NCBI RefSeq assembly: GCF_039537585.1
Contig: NZ_BAABAU010000004.1
Location: forward strand, 186,001 to 250,000
Direction: 5' to 3'
Origin: Frondihabitans peucedani
Lineage (GTDB): Bacteria > Actinomycetota > Actinomycetes > Actinomycetales > Microbacteriaceae
Length of the DNA: 64,000 bases
Below are positions 27,596 to 36,532 of this stretch, in pieces. The position numbers and the translations under genes were made by a program. The number at the start of each line of letters is the position of its first letter. Position 1 is the stretch's first letter. The notes below the pieces were generated by a model. It had not been told where the DNA came from. It worked only from the letters and a program-made list of their open reading frames with translations, and did no database searches.

Positions 27596-29743
27596 CTACT
27601 CGCCCGAGTCGCGGCGGTCGGCGCCGTGATCGACCGTGTCGTGGGCACCGTGCTCGGCACCCGGGCCAGCACCGTGGTCGGCTCCGCGACGGGCCCCGGC
27701 CATCGACGCGAGCTGCTCGTTGTAGGCGCGGAGCTCGGCGTCGTCGTCGTTCATCGCCTTGCGGTCGTAGCGCTTCGCGACGCGCTCCTCGGTGGTGACC
27801 CACTGCCGGACGACCATCAGGGCGACGAGCACGGTCGGGAACTCGCCGGCACCCCAGGCGATGGCGCCGCCGGTGTGCTGGTCGCTCAGGAGCTCCTGGT
27901 AGTTCGTCTTTCCGAGCGCATGCCACCAGTCGACGGCGAGGATGTCGGTGCCCGACATGATCGCCAGGCCGAAGAAGGCGTGGAAGGCGAGGGTGGCGAG
28001 CAGCAGGATCAGCCGCAGCGGGTACGGCGGCCGCTTCGGCCCGGGGTCGACTCCGATGAGCACGAAGAAGAAGACGTACCCGGCCAGGAGGAAGTGGACC
28101 TCCATGATCAGGTGGCCCGGGTGCGTCTGCAGCGACAGCTCGAACCAGTCGGTGTAGTAGAACGCGACGAGGCTGCCGGCGAAGACCACCGCGGCGACGA
28201 CGGGGTTCGTGATGATCGACGCGTAGCGCGAGTGCGTGATGATCATGATCCACTCGCGGGGCCCGCGACTGTTGTCGCGCCGCTTCGGGAGGGTGCGCAG
28301 AGCGAGCAGGATCGGGGCTCCGAGCACGAGCAGCGGCGGGACGTACATCATCAGCACCATGTGCTGGATCATGTGCGTCGAGAAGTTGACGGCACCGTAG
28401 ACGCTCGGGCCGCCGCTCGTCGCGAAGAAGACGCCGAAGCAGCCGAGGAGCCACGGGATGGTCCGGCCGATCGGCCAGGAGTCGCCTCGACGCGTGAGGA
28501 CGGTCACGCCGGCGAGGTAGAGCCCGGCCATGATCACCGTGATCGCGATGAACATGTAGTCGGGGTGGAACCCGAGGAGGAACCGCTCGAGAGTGATCGG
28601 CTTCGGGTAGGCGAACCCGATGAGCCCGGAGCGCGAGTCGGTGTCGGGTGTCTGCGGCACGGGCGGCGCGCTCTTGGACAGCGCGACGGAGAGCCCCATG
28701 GCGACCGCCATGAAGACGACCTCCGACACGGCGAGCCGGACGAACCGGCGCGACCGCGTCGGCTCTCTCACGAGGCCCGGGATGATCCGCCGACGCTGCA
28801 GGTAGCCGGCGACGCCGAGCCCGATCAGGATCAGCGACTTCACCGTGATGAGCAGGCCGTAGTTGGTCGTGACCAGGTCGGCCGGACCGGTGAGGCGGAG
28901 GCTGGCGTTGACGACGCCCGAGAACGCCACGAAGGCGAAGGCCCAGATGGCGAGCGTGGAGTAGCGGGAGACGACCGTCGCGAGGTTCTTGCCGGCCCGC
29001 TTGCGGAGCAGGATCACGGCGATCAGACCGCCCATCCAGACCGTGACGCCGACGAGGTGCATGGCTAGCCCGTTCACGGCGTTGACGTGCTCGTCGGTCC
29101 CGGCGGAGTGGCCGGACAGCGACAGGGGAAGCAGCGCGAACAGCGAGAAGACGGTGGCCGTGGCCGTCCACGAGACGTTCTTGGTGGACAGCAGGATCAC
29201 GAGGGCGACGGCGATGCAGCCGATCGTCACCAGCCAGGTCTGGCCGATCTCGAGCTGGAAGGCGACGAAGAGGAACTGGCTCCGGAAGGTCGGCGAGGTG
29301 AAGGGCACCCCGAGCGAGCTGGCGGCCTGGAAGACGAGCGCGGCGACCGCCGAGGCGAGCCAGACGCCGCCCGACCAGGTCGCCCACCGCGTGGCGTACC
29401 ACTGGCTGTGACTCGCGGAGAGCGGGTCTCTCTTCTGGCCCGGCAGAGCGACCGTCGAGATGACGAGCAGGCCGATCGTGACGGCGGCGGAGCCGTCGAA
29501 GACCGCGGTGACAGCGGGCAGCCCGCGGGTGACGAGCGCCCCGGGATCGACGAGCAGCGCGGTGAACGCGCCGGTGAAGTACATGGCCAGGACGGCGAGG
29601 ACGACCCCGAGCGGGATGCAGGCCAGGAGCACGATCGCCGCGACCGAGAGCCCTGCGGACTCGTCGCCGGGCTGCTGGAGCCGGGGCGCGGGCAGCCGCA
29701 GCTGCCTGGTCTCGAAGTCGAGATCTTCGATCTGATCGGTCAC
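27596..29743 (-). CDS. CopD-CtaG fusion membrane protein
   Basis: 715 residues with about 14 membrane segments. The N-terminal half (to about 380) is CopD-like, with LPLSLSGHSAGTDEHVNAVNGLAMHLVGVTVWMGGL carrying the conserved His residues. The C-terminal half (about 400-670) is a caa3_CtaG domain with FSTHMIQHMVLMMYVPPLLVLGAP and ETDWFELSL-like spacing. The C-terminus is His-rich. CopD imports copper and CtaG delivers it to cytochrome oxidase, so fusion suggests a direct hand-off. It is the first gene of the copper operon. Confidence 0.93.
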   Translation of the reverse strand: MTDQIEDLDFETRQLRLPAPRLQQPGDESAGLSVAAIVLLACIPLGVVLAVLAMYFTGAFTALLVDPGALVTRGLPAVTAVFDGSAAVTIGLLVISTVALPGQKRDPLSASHSQWYATRWATWSGGVWLASAVAALVFQAASSLGVPFTSPTFRSQFLFVAFQLEIGQTWLVTIGCIAVALVILLSTKNVSWTATATVFSLFALLPLSLSGHSAGTDEHVNAVNGLAMHLVGVTVWMGGLIAVILLRKRAGKNLATVVSRYSTLAIWAFAFVAFSGVVNASLRLTGPADLVTTNYGLLITVKSLILIGLGVAGYLQRRRIIPGLVREPTRSRRFVRLAVSEVVFMAVAMGLSVALSKSAPPVPQTPDTDSRSGLIGFAYPKPITLERFLLGFHPDYMFIAITVIMAGLYLAGVTVLTRRGDSWPIGRTIPWLLGCFGVFFATSGGPSVYGAVNFSTHMIQHMVLMMYVPPLLVLGAPILLALRTLPKRRDNSRGPREWIMIITHSRYASIITNPVVAAVVFAGSLVAFYYTDWFELSLQTHPGHLIMEVHFLLAGYVFFFVLIGVDPGPKRPPYPLRLILLLATLAFHAFFGLAIMSGTDILAVDWWHALGKTNYQELLSDQHTGGAIAWGAGEFPTVLVALMVVRQWVTTEERVAKRYDRKAMNDDDAELRAYNEQLASMAGARRGADHGAGPGAEHGAHDTVDHGADRRDSGE

Positions 29744-29779
29744 GGGGTTCCTTGCGGGGAGACGGCGGCCGGCGCCCGG

Positions 29780-30580
29780 CTACCCCGCAATGATACGGAA
29801 CTCGTCTGCCGACCCTTCGAGGTTGTCCACAGGCCCGAGAGACCCCGGCGGCGCCGGCTTCTGCTCGAGCGCCGCCGTGTGCGCCGCCAGCTGCGTCTTG
29901 AGCTCGGCGATCTGCCGCGCGAGGGCGTGGACGTCGCCGCGGGTGGCCGCCTGCGACGACTCCTCGGTGAGGGCGACGCGCTCGACGATCCACGAGGCCA
30001 GCGTCGCGGTGACGACCCCGAGCAGGGCGATCCCTCCGAGCATCAGGGCGACCGCGATCATCCTGCCCTCGAGCGTCACGGGCGTGTAGTCGCCGTAGCC
30101 GACGGTCGAGATGGTGACGAACGCCCACCACAGGGCGACCGGGAAGGTGGTGATCGTCGCTCCCGGAGCCGGCCGCTCGACGTCGAGCACAGCGAGCGCC
30201 GCGACGTAGACGAGCAGGAACGCCGAGCCGACCACGTACGTGACGACCCGCCCTCGGAACGTCCGCCCGGCGGTCCGCTGCAGGATCGCCAGGAGGGTCA
30301 GCAGCCGCAGCAGGCGGAGAGGGCGCAGGATCGGGAGCGCGACGACCAGGAGCTCCGGCAGGTGGCGGACGAACCAGCGCCAGCGGTTGTGAGCCAGCGC
30401 GAAGTTGACCAGGTAGTCGACGGCGAAGACCACCCAGGTCGCCCAGATGACGTATTCGAGGCCGCGCGAGGCCCGGTCGCTGAGGTCTCCGATGACCTCG
30501 GCCGAATAGGCCCCGAGGAAGACGAGCGACACGGCCATCAGCGGCCAGTCGGTGATCCTGCGCCAGCGGGCGTGATTCAT
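29780..30580 (-). CDS. Voltage-gated-type potassium channel
   Basis: A 266-residue channel subunit: four N-terminal voltage-sensor-like segments with a short Arg ladder (RPLRLLRLL, residues 86-94), then the pore with selectivity filter TVGYGD at 159-164 between the S5 and S6 helices. After the pore, residues 205-245 predict a coiled coil (ALARQIAELKTQLAAHTAALEQ) suited to tetramer assembly. No RCK domain is present. It is divergent from the phosphodiesterase gene, and functional linkage to the copper operon is unlikely. Confidence 0.92.
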   Translation of the reverse strand: MNHARWRRITDWPLMAVSLVFLGAYSAEVIGDLSDRASRGLEYVIWATWVVFAVDYLVNFALAHNRWRWFVRHLPELLVVALPILRPLRLLRLLTLLAILQRTAGRTFRGRVVTYVVGSAFLLVYVAALAVLDVERPAPGATITTFPVALWWAFVTISTVGYGDYTPVTLEGRMIAVALMLGGIALLGVVTATLASWIVERVALTEESSQAATRGDVHALARQIAELKTQLAAHTAALEQKPAPPGSLGPVDNLEGSADEFRIIAG

Positions 30581-30717
30581 GTGCCGATAGTAGATCTCAG
30601 ACTGCTATCGACGGGCTGAGAGCGCGTCGCGCGCCGTCGCGGTCGACGTGCAGGCGGGCAGAGGGCTGCCGCAGCGCCGTTCACGCACAGGCAACCCCGC
30701 CCCGCGAGACTCACGGC

Positions 30718-31548
30718 ATGACCTCCCGCAAGCTCCTCCTCGTCGGCATCGACGGGCTCCGCATCGACGACGCGCTGGCCGACGGCTCCGCCCCGAGCCT
30801 CGCGTCGCTCATCGCCCACGGCCGCCTGCACCAGGTCGAGATGGAGGTGCCGACGATCTCGGGCCCGGGCTGGTCCTCGATCCTGACCGGCACCCGGCAC
30901 GAGGTCCACGGCGTCTTCGACAACACCTTCTCGGGGAACCGCCTGGACCGCACCGTCGACCTGCTCACCAGAGCGGCGCGCGCCGATCCTGCCCGGTCCA
31001 CCTTCGCGGCGTCGTCGTGGCCGCCGCTCCTGGATCCGCGCGGGCCCGGACCGGTCGTCGCGACGAGGCACGACGACCAGCGCGTCGGGCGGCACCGCCT
31101 GGTCGTCCGCGACGGCGAGACGTACGGCTACCGCGAGGCCGACGGCGACGTCGCCGCGTTCGCCAGGCTCGCCATCCGGGCCGCCGGCCCCGACGCGAGC
31201 TTCGTCTACCTCGGCGAGGTCGACGAGGCCGGGCACCTGTACGGCGGCCGGTCGCCCGAGTACACGCGCGCGAGCGAGCGGGTCGACGGACTGCTGGGCG
31301 GGATCCTGCACGAGGTCGAACGGCGGGCGCAGGATCACGCCGAGGACTGGCTCGTCGGCGTCACCACCGACCACGGGCACCTCGACGAGGGCGGCCACGG
31401 CGGTGACGACGCGGTCCTGACCCGCTCGTTCCTCGCCCTCCGGCGCTACGGGCCCGAGGAGATCGCGCCCGTCGCCGCAGAGGCCGTCAGGCCCGGGGAG
31501 ATCAGGCCCGAGGAGATCGCGGCGCTCCTGCTCGCCCACCTCGACTGA
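30718..31548 (+). CDS. Alkaline-phosphatase-superfamily phosphodiesterase/nucleotide pyrophosphatase-like protein
   Basis: 276 residues. Metal-site motifs are recognisable in order: LLVGIDGLRIDD (first Asp), VPTISGPGWSSILTGTRHEVHGV with the nucleophile position, YLGEVDEAGHLYG (Asp and His) and GVTTDHGHLDEGGHGG. This is the type I phosphodiesterase arrangement. It has no signal peptide, so it acts in the cytoplasm. The substrate could be a nucleotide sugar, pyrophosphate or phosphonate-type compound. Its stop lies only 12 bp from the convergent antiporter gene, with no clear terminator. Confidence 0.8.
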   Translation: MTSRKLLLVGIDGLRIDDALADGSAPSLASLIAHGRLHQVEMEVPTISGPGWSSILTGTRHEVHGVFDNTFSGNRLDRTVDLLTRAARADPARSTFAASSWPPLLDPRGPGPVVATRHDDQRVGRHRLVVRDGETYGYREADGDVAAFARLAIRAAGPDASFVYLGEVDEAGHLYGGRSPEYTRASERVDGLLGGILHEVERRAQDHAEDWLVGVTTDHGHLDEGGHGGDDAVLTRSFLALRRYGPEEIAPVAAEAVRPGEIRPEEIAALLLAHLD

Positions 31549-31560
31549 CGCCTCGCCCCG

Positions 31561-33147
31561 CTACTCCCCGATCGTCCGCGGGTGCCGGGCCCGGAGCGCG
31601 GTCTCCTCGGCGTCGATGGCGGCGAGGACGGCCTGGACAGCGGCCTCCTGGTAGCGCCCCTCTCGGCGAGCGGTCAGGACCGCCTCGCGCTCCGCCTCGA
31701 TCATGCCGTTGCGCAGCCGGTTGAAGGTGCTCGACGCGGGCTCGTGGTCGGGCGGGGAGGGGTGCTCGAGCGCCTCGGCGAGCCAGCTCGACGACGAGCG
31801 GAGCTGCCGGATGACCCGCTCCTCGTCGTCCTCGGTCGCGATCTCGTCGAGGCGGTCGACCCCCGCGCTCTTGGCCTCGACGGTCAGCATCTGCCGCTCG
31901 GTCCACTCCTGCGCGAGGTTCGGGGCCGGCAGGTGGACTCGCCGGATGAGCAGCGGCAGCGGGAGCGCCTGCAGCAGCGTCCCGAGCACGACCACGAAGG
32001 CCAGGAACTGCAGCAGCTCGCGCTCCGGCGTCTCGGGCGGCAGGAGGAAGACGGCGGCCAGCGTCACGACGCCTCGGATGCCGGCTGCGGACACGACGGT
32101 GCTGGACGCCGAGCTCCAGGCGCGCTCGCGCACGCGGGAGGGCCCGACCCGGTAGAGGAGCATCGTGACGAACACCCACGCGAACCGCGAGGCGATGACG
32201 ACGGCCAGGATCGCGAAGCTGATGCCGATCGTCGGCCAGAGCCCGGGGCCCGAGCGCACCACGCCCTCGAGCACGCCGGCGAGGTTCAGTCCGATGAAGA
32301 GGAACACGGCGTTCTCGAGCAGGAACTGGAGCGTCTTCCAGTTGAGCCGCTCGGCCACCCGCGCCTCGGCGGACAGGACGACGGGCGACCGGTAGCCGAG
32401 GTACAGCCCGGCGACCACGACGGCGAGCGCACCGGAGCCGTGCAGCACCTGGGCTGGCAGGAACGCGATGAACGGCGTCACCAGCGACAGGCTCGTGTCG
32501 AGGACGGCCGAGCGCAGCCGCCGCCGGATCTCGGTCAGCACGAAGGCCACCGCCAGGCCGACCGCCGCGCCCACGACGACCGCGAGGACGAAGTCGCCGG
32601 CCACCTCGACCGGGGTCACGACCGACACGATCGCTGCGATCGCGGCGTTCAGCGCGACGAGGGCGGTCGCGTCGTTGAGCAGGCTCTCGCCCTCGAGGAT
32701 CGTCACCACCCGCCGAGGCAGCGGGACCTTGCCGGTCACCGCCGTGACCGCGACGGCGTCGGTCGGCGCCACGACGGCGCCGAACGCCAGACCGGCGGCG
32801 ATCGTCACGCCGGGGATGATCCACGCTGCCGCGAAGCCGACGGCGAAGACCGTGAACGCGACGAGCGCGACAGACATGAGCAGGATGCTGTCGTTGCGAG
32901 CGCGGACGTCGATCAGCGACGTGCGGATGGCTGCGGCGAACAGCAGCGGGGGCAGCAGCGCGTAGAGGACGAGGTCGGGCTCGAGGTGCACCCGCGGGAC
33001 CCCGGGGACGAACGACGCGACGGCGCCGACGAGCACGAGCGCGACCGGTGCCGACCATCCGATCCGACCCGTGAGGCCGGTGACCGCGACGGTCATCACC
33101 ACGAAGGCGACGATCCAGGCTATGGCCGAGACGGGATCCATAGGCAC
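31561..33147 (-). CDS. CPA1-family sodium(potassium)/proton antiporter
   Basis: 528 residues with about 12 membrane segments up to residue 390. Landmarks are LEPDLVLYALLPPLLFAAAI, FGAVVAPTDAVAV, the ion-site ILEGESLLNDATALV and SAAGIRGVVTLAAVFLLP, all typical of NhaP/NhaG-like CPA1 exchangers. A hydrophilic C-terminal tail of about 120 residues is helical and charged. It is the last gene of an operon behind USP and two FluC genes (21-bp gap), so it may help restore ion balance when fluoride is exported. Confidence 0.93.
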   Translation of the reverse strand: MPMDPVSAIAWIVAFVVMTVAVTGLTGRIGWSAPVALVLVGAVASFVPGVPRVHLEPDLVLYALLPPLLFAAAIRTSLIDVRARNDSILLMSVALVAFTVFAVGFAAAWIIPGVTIAAGLAFGAVVAPTDAVAVTAVTGKVPLPRRVVTILEGESLLNDATALVALNAAIAAIVSVVTPVEVAGDFVLAVVVGAAVGLAVAFVLTEIRRRLRSAVLDTSLSLVTPFIAFLPAQVLHGSGALAVVVAGLYLGYRSPVVLSAEARVAERLNWKTLQFLLENAVFLFIGLNLAGVLEGVVRSGPGLWPTIGISFAILAVVIASRFAWVFVTMLLYRVGPSRVRERAWSSASSTVVSAAGIRGVVTLAAVFLLPPETPERELLQFLAFVVVLGTLLQALPLPLLIRRVHLPAPNLAQEWTERQMLTVEAKSAGVDRLDEIATEDDEERVIRQLRSSSSWLAEALEHPSPPDHEPASSTFNRLRNGMIEAEREAVLTARREGRYQEAAVQAVLAAIDAEETALRARHPRTIGE

Positions 33148-33168
33148 GAGGATGCCACAGCCGGGAGC

Positions 33169-33552
33169 TCAGCCCAGAGCACCCGTCACGGCCAGCCCGA
33201 GGGCCGCGGCGGCGACCGCGAGCACGAGCATGCCGACTCCGTTCGCGAGCGCCGCACCCCAGCGCCGCTGCTCGACGAGCCTGGCCGTCTCGACGCTCGC
33301 CGTGCTGAACGTCGTGTACCCGCCCATCACGCCGCCGCCGAGCACGAGCACCCACTCGTGCGGCAGGCCCGCGGCTGCTCCGAGGCCGGTGAGCAGCCCC
33401 AGGCCGAACGACCCGGTGACGTTGATGAGCAGCGTCGCGACCGGGAACGGGACCGTAATCCTGGCGCGGACGAGCCCGTCGAGCACGAAGCGGAGGGCCG
33501 CACCGGCTCCGCCGCCGACGCAGATCAGGAGGAAGAGGCCCGGGGCGATCAT
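33169..33552 (-). CDS. crcB: Fluoride channel subunit FluC/CrcB (second of pair)
   Basis: A 127-residue, four-helix membrane protein with GGGAGAALRFVLD, the conserved pore Asn in LINVTGSFGLGLLTG, and GGGVMGGYTTFSTASVE, where the Thr/Ser track and central Na+ site are expected. FluC proteins form dual-topology dimers that leak fluoride out of the cell. Actinobacteria often use two different subunits, as here. ATG 33552 overlaps the preceding crcB stop by four bases. Confidence 0.93.
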   Translation of the reverse strand: MIAPGLFLLICVGGGAGAALRFVLDGLVRARITVPFPVATLLINVTGSFGLGLLTGLGAAAGLPHEWVLVLGGGVMGGYTTFSTASVETARLVEQRRWGAALANGVGMLVLAVAAAALGLAVTGALG

Positions 33553-34016
33553 CCTGCGCTCCGACCGCTCGATGCGCCGCGTCCCTCGGCCGACCGTCGG
33601 TGGAGGGCCGAGGCGAGAGCGATCCCGGCGACCGAGGCGATGAATCCGAGCAGGATCGAGGCCGCCGCATACTCGAGAGCGGTCGCGGTGGCCGGTCCGA
33701 GCCGCAGGGCGACGTCGGTGGCGAGCGAGCTGTAGGTGGTGAAGCCGCCCAGGACGCCGGTTCCGAGAGCGAGGCGCAGGATCCTGCGGCGCCCCTCATC
33801 GGCCCCTCTCCGGCGCAGCCCCTCGAGCAGCAGACCGAGCGCGAACGCCCCGACCACGTTGATCAGGAAGACGGTCAGCGGGAACCCCGTCGGCGCCGCA
33901 GGCCAGGCCAGGGCGAGGGCCTCGCGGATCCCGGTGCCGACCGCGCCGCCGGCAGCGACGAGCGCGACGAACCGGAGGTCGAGGTGGGGCGGGCGCGGAT
34001 CCTGCCCGGTCGTCAC
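33549..34016 (-). CDS. crcB: Fluoride channel subunit FluC/CrcB (first of pair)
   Basis: 155 residues with AAGGAVGTGIREALAL, TVFLINVVGAFALGLLLEGL and LGTGVLGGFTTYSSLATDV, matching the Asn and the GGFTTYS motif of FluC. A C-terminal basic/Ser-rich tail extends beyond the fourth helix. GTG at 34016 overlaps the universal-stress-protein stop by four bases. It should pair with the adjacent subunit as a heterodimer. I looked for a fluoride riboswitch upstream of the operon and found none. Confidence 0.92.
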   Translation of the reverse strand: MTTGQDPRPPHLDLRFVALVAAGGAVGTGIREALALAWPAAPTGFPLTVFLINVVGAFALGLLLEGLRRRGADEGRRRILRLALGTGVLGGFTTYSSLATDVALRLGPATATALEYAAASILLGFIASVAGIALASALHRRSAEGRGASSGRSAG

Positions 34017-34519
34017 CGGCTCTCGTCCCAGGGCAGCGACGTCTCCGGAGACACCGGGTCGAGCGGCACGACGATCACGGGCCGGCGCTGGCGGTGCGCG
34101 AGGCCGGCGGCGACGGAGCCGGTGAAGAACTCGCGCAGCGAGCTGCCGAAGCTGGCGCGACGGGACCCGACCACGATCAGGATGCCGTTCTCGCTCTCGG
34201 CGACCTGCCCGAGCATCCTGGCCGGGTCGCCCGCCGTCGCGATGAAGCGGCACTCGACGCCGGCCGCCTCGGCGAGCGGCGCGACCCGGGCGATGACCTC
34301 GGGATCGAAGTGCTCCTCGATGACGTCGCCGCCGTCGGGGTCGAACGGCGCCGCGATCACCACGCCCTCGTCGCCGCCGTCGACGACGAAGCGGGCGGAG
34401 TCGACCTGCACGCAGACGATCCCGGCGTCGAAGCGGCGCGCGAAGACGAGCGCCTGCTCGACGACGTGGTGGGGTTGCGATGGCGTGACGCCGACGATGA
34501 CGCTCGGTCTCTCGCTCAC
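34013..34519 (-). CDS. Universal stress protein (UspA family)
   Basis: A 168-residue single-domain USP with the Rossmann-like alpha/beta fold: SVIVGVTPSQPHHVVEQALVFARRF at the start and the ATP-binding GSRRASFGSSLREFFTGSVAAGLAHRQRRPVIVVPLD (G-2x-G-9x-G-S/T type) at the end. It heads the FluC-antiporter operon, and coupling by a four-base overlap suggests a role in the same ion stress. Position 34520-34631 upstream shows no riboswitch and no convincing second gene. Confidence 0.9.
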   Translation of the reverse strand: MSERPSVIVGVTPSQPHHVVEQALVFARRFDAGIVCVQVDSARFVVDGGDEGVVIAAPFDPDGGDVIEEHFDPEVIARVAPLAEAAGVECRFIATAGDPARMLGQVAESENGILIVVGSRRASFGSSLREFFTGSVAAGLAHRQRRPVIVVPLDPVSPETSLPWDESR

Positions 34520-34631
34520 GTTCTTCGTCCTTTCTCAGAAGCCGAGAACCAGCATGGCCTGCTTCGACTCGCCGACGGCCCACCCGGCCGCGCGTCGGCT
34601 CCGAAGACCTCGTGCATGAAAGGATCCTCCG

Positions 34632-35441
34632 GTGACACGAACATCAGCCAGGACGCACAGCGCCGCCCGCAAGGCCCCCACCGCTCCCCCGCTCGCCCCG
34701 ACCAGCAAGGCCCCGTCGACGGCAGCGCCCTCGTCGACGGCGACGCGCGCCTCCACGACAGCGCCCGCCTTCACGGTGGTGAGCTACAACCTCTGGAAGA
34801 ACCACGCCGTCCACGAGCTCGACGCTCTGGCCGCGTCCACCGAGGCCGACCTGCTCTGCCTGCAGGAGGTGTACACGGGCTCGATGCCCGACCAGATCGG
34901 CGACCTGCGCAGGATCGCGTCGACGGCCAACAACCGTCTCGGACTCGCCATCTACGGTCGGCAGGACCGCTTCGACGTGCGGGAGACCCGCTCGTACAGC
35001 CTCGGCCGGTCGATGCACGACCGCATCATGTCGCCGACTCCTGAGCGCCTCGTCGCCGCCCGCCTCGTCGACCTGGCGACCGACCGGCACTTCGTCATCG
35101 CCTCCTTCCACGCCGCCCCCCTCTCGGCACGCAACTCGGTCCGTCGCGCGCAGATCCGTGCCGCGCACCTCGGGCTCGAGGCGCTCGGAGCCGGCCTGCC
35201 CGCCATGATGATCGGCGACTTCAACTACCCCTGGTTCAGCGGGCGCCTCCGCCGCACCCTCGCCAGGACCGGTCACACCCTGGCGAGGGCCGTTGAAGGC
35301 ACCTACCGCGGCTACGGCGTGGTCCGGGGCCGCTTCGACCTCGTCACGGCGACCCGGTTCGACCTCGGCGCGGTGCGAGTGCTGCCGCAGGCCGCTTCCG
35401 ACCACATGCCGATCATCGTGCGGGTCGAGCCCCGGGTCTAG
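34632..35441 (+). CDS. Endonuclease/exonuclease/phosphatase-family protein
   Basis: 269 residues. After a Thr/Ala/Pro-rich leader of about 45 residues (disordered, without an obvious signal peptide), the EEP fold follows: VVSYNLWKN, LLCLQEVYTG (metal Glu), IASFHAAPLS, MMIGDFNYPW (Asp/Asn) and the C-terminal catalytic SDHMPIIV. It could be a nuclease, a phosphodiesterase or a phospholipase-like enzyme. The GTG at 34632 follows an AAAGGA ribosome-binding site nine bases upstream. It is isolated between unrelated operons. Confidence 0.85.
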   Translation: MTRTSARTHSAARKAPTAPPLAPTSKAPSTAAPSSTATRASTTAPAFTVVSYNLWKNHAVHELDALAASTEADLLCLQEVYTGSMPDQIGDLRRIASTANNRLGLAIYGRQDRFDVRETRSYSLGRSMHDRIMSPTPERLVAARLVDLATDRHFVIASFHAAPLSARNSVRRAQIRAAHLGLEALGAGLPAMMIGDFNYPWFSGRLRRTLARTGHTLARAVEGTYRGYGVVRGRFDLVTATRFDLGAVRVLPQAASDHMPIIVRVEPRV

Positions 35442-35461
35442 CCAGCCTGGCCGGGCCTGCG

Positions 35462-36487
35462 TCAGGTCGTTCCTGCCTCGGCGCGCGGCCCCGCCGTGCT
35501 CCGCCGCACCTCCAGGCTCGGCCGGAACCGCGCGTCGGGCGCGGGCGCGTCGCCGGCGATCATGGCGCGGAGCCGCCGCCACGCCTCCTCGCCGAGCTCC
35601 TCGACCGGCACCGACGCGGTGGTCAGCGGCGGGGTCGTGTAGCGGGCGAACGGGATGTCGTCGAAGCCCGTCACCGACACGTCGTCGGGCACGCGCACGC
35701 CGAGCTCGGCGAGGCCGCTGAGGAGGCCCAGGGCGACGAGGTCGTTGAAGCAGACCGCCGCCGTGTGACGGGATCCTGCGATCTCCGGCGCGGCCGCGTG
35801 GCCGTCGGCGAACGCGGTCCCGCAGTCGAGGACGTCGATCCGGAGCCCGGGGTGCGCGTCGGCGAACGCGCGGATCCCCCGCAGCCGCGCCGCGTTCGAG
35901 GCGCTCTCGTGGGCGCCCTGCAGGAAGGCGAGTCGCCGGTGGCCGAGTCCCGCGAGGTGCTCGAGAAGGGGCCGGATGCCCGCCTCGTAGTCGGCCGACA
36001 CCGACGGGGCTCCGCCCGACGCGTCGAGGCGGTTCACGAGGACGGCAGGCTCGAGCTGGGGCAGCAGCTCCTGCAGGAGGTCGTCGGGCATCCGCGGCGC
36101 GCAGAGCACGATCGCGTCGGACCTCCGCCGCATCTCGACCGCGAGCACCCCCTCCTCGCGGACGTCCTCGGCCGAGTCGGCGACCAGCACGCGGAAGCCG
36201 TCCCGGGCCGCCGCCCGGCTGACGCCCCGCATCATGCTCTGGAACGTCGGGTTGCCGAGATCCGGCACCAGGATCGCCACGGTGGTGGTCCGGCCGAGGA
36301 CGAGAGACCGGGCGAGCGGATTCGGCGTGTAGCCGAGCTCCTGGGCGGCGGCTCTGACGCGGACGGCGATCGCAGGATCGACGGACGCCTTGCCGTTCAT
36401 CACCCGCGACACCGTCGAGACGGAGACGCCGGCCAGCTCGGCGACGGCTCGGATCGGCGCGGTCCTGCTGCGGGGTGCCTGCGCCAT
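35462..36487 (-). CDS. LacI-family regulator of the uronate-type cassette
   Basis: 341 residues: HTH IRAVAELAGVSVSTVSRVMNGKASVDPAIAVRV, hinge NPLARSLVLGRTTTVAILVPD, then a sugar-binding-like domain ending DDVSVTGFDDIPFARYTTPPLTT. It is divergent from the four-gene catabolic cassette, with two GGGAAA-N3-TTTCCC-type sites between. It probably represses the cassette and itself, with release by a uronate or aldarate effector (inferred from the targets). Confidence 0.92.
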   Translation of the reverse strand: MAQAPRSRTAPIRAVAELAGVSVSTVSRVMNGKASVDPAIAVRVRAAAQELGYTPNPLARSLVLGRTTTVAILVPDLGNPTFQSMMRGVSRAAARDGFRVLVADSAEDVREEGVLAVEMRRRSDAIVLCAPRMPDDLLQELLPQLEPAVLVNRLDASGGAPSVSADYEAGIRPLLEHLAGLGHRRLAFLQGAHESASNAARLRGIRAFADAHPGLRIDVLDCGTAFADGHAAAPEIAGSRHTAAVCFNDLVALGLLSGLAELGVRVPDDVSVTGFDDIPFARYTTPPLTTASVPVEELGEEAWRRLRAMIAGDAPAPDARFRPSLEVRRSTAGPRAEAGTT

Positions 36488-36488
36488 G

Positions 36489-36503
36489 GGGAAACCCTTT
36501 CAC
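36489..36503. promoter_or_regulatory. Second LacI half-conserved operator next to the regulator start
   Basis: GGGAAA-CCC-TTTCAC lies directly upstream of the regulator's ATG. It has the same 6-3-6 geometry as the site at 36577-36591, with one arm exact and four of six bases conserved in the other. It probably serves autoregulation or looping over 88 bp. Confidence 0.5.
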
Positions 36504-36532
36504 ACCGACGGGCGCCCGTCCATGCAGAGCGG

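Noticed and set aside
34520-34631. Fluoride riboswitch or small gene upstream of the USP-FluC operon
   Set aside because: No GGNGAUGG-type start or the characteristic pseudoknot pairing is visible, and the short frames have no ribosome-binding site. A covariance-model search would settle it.
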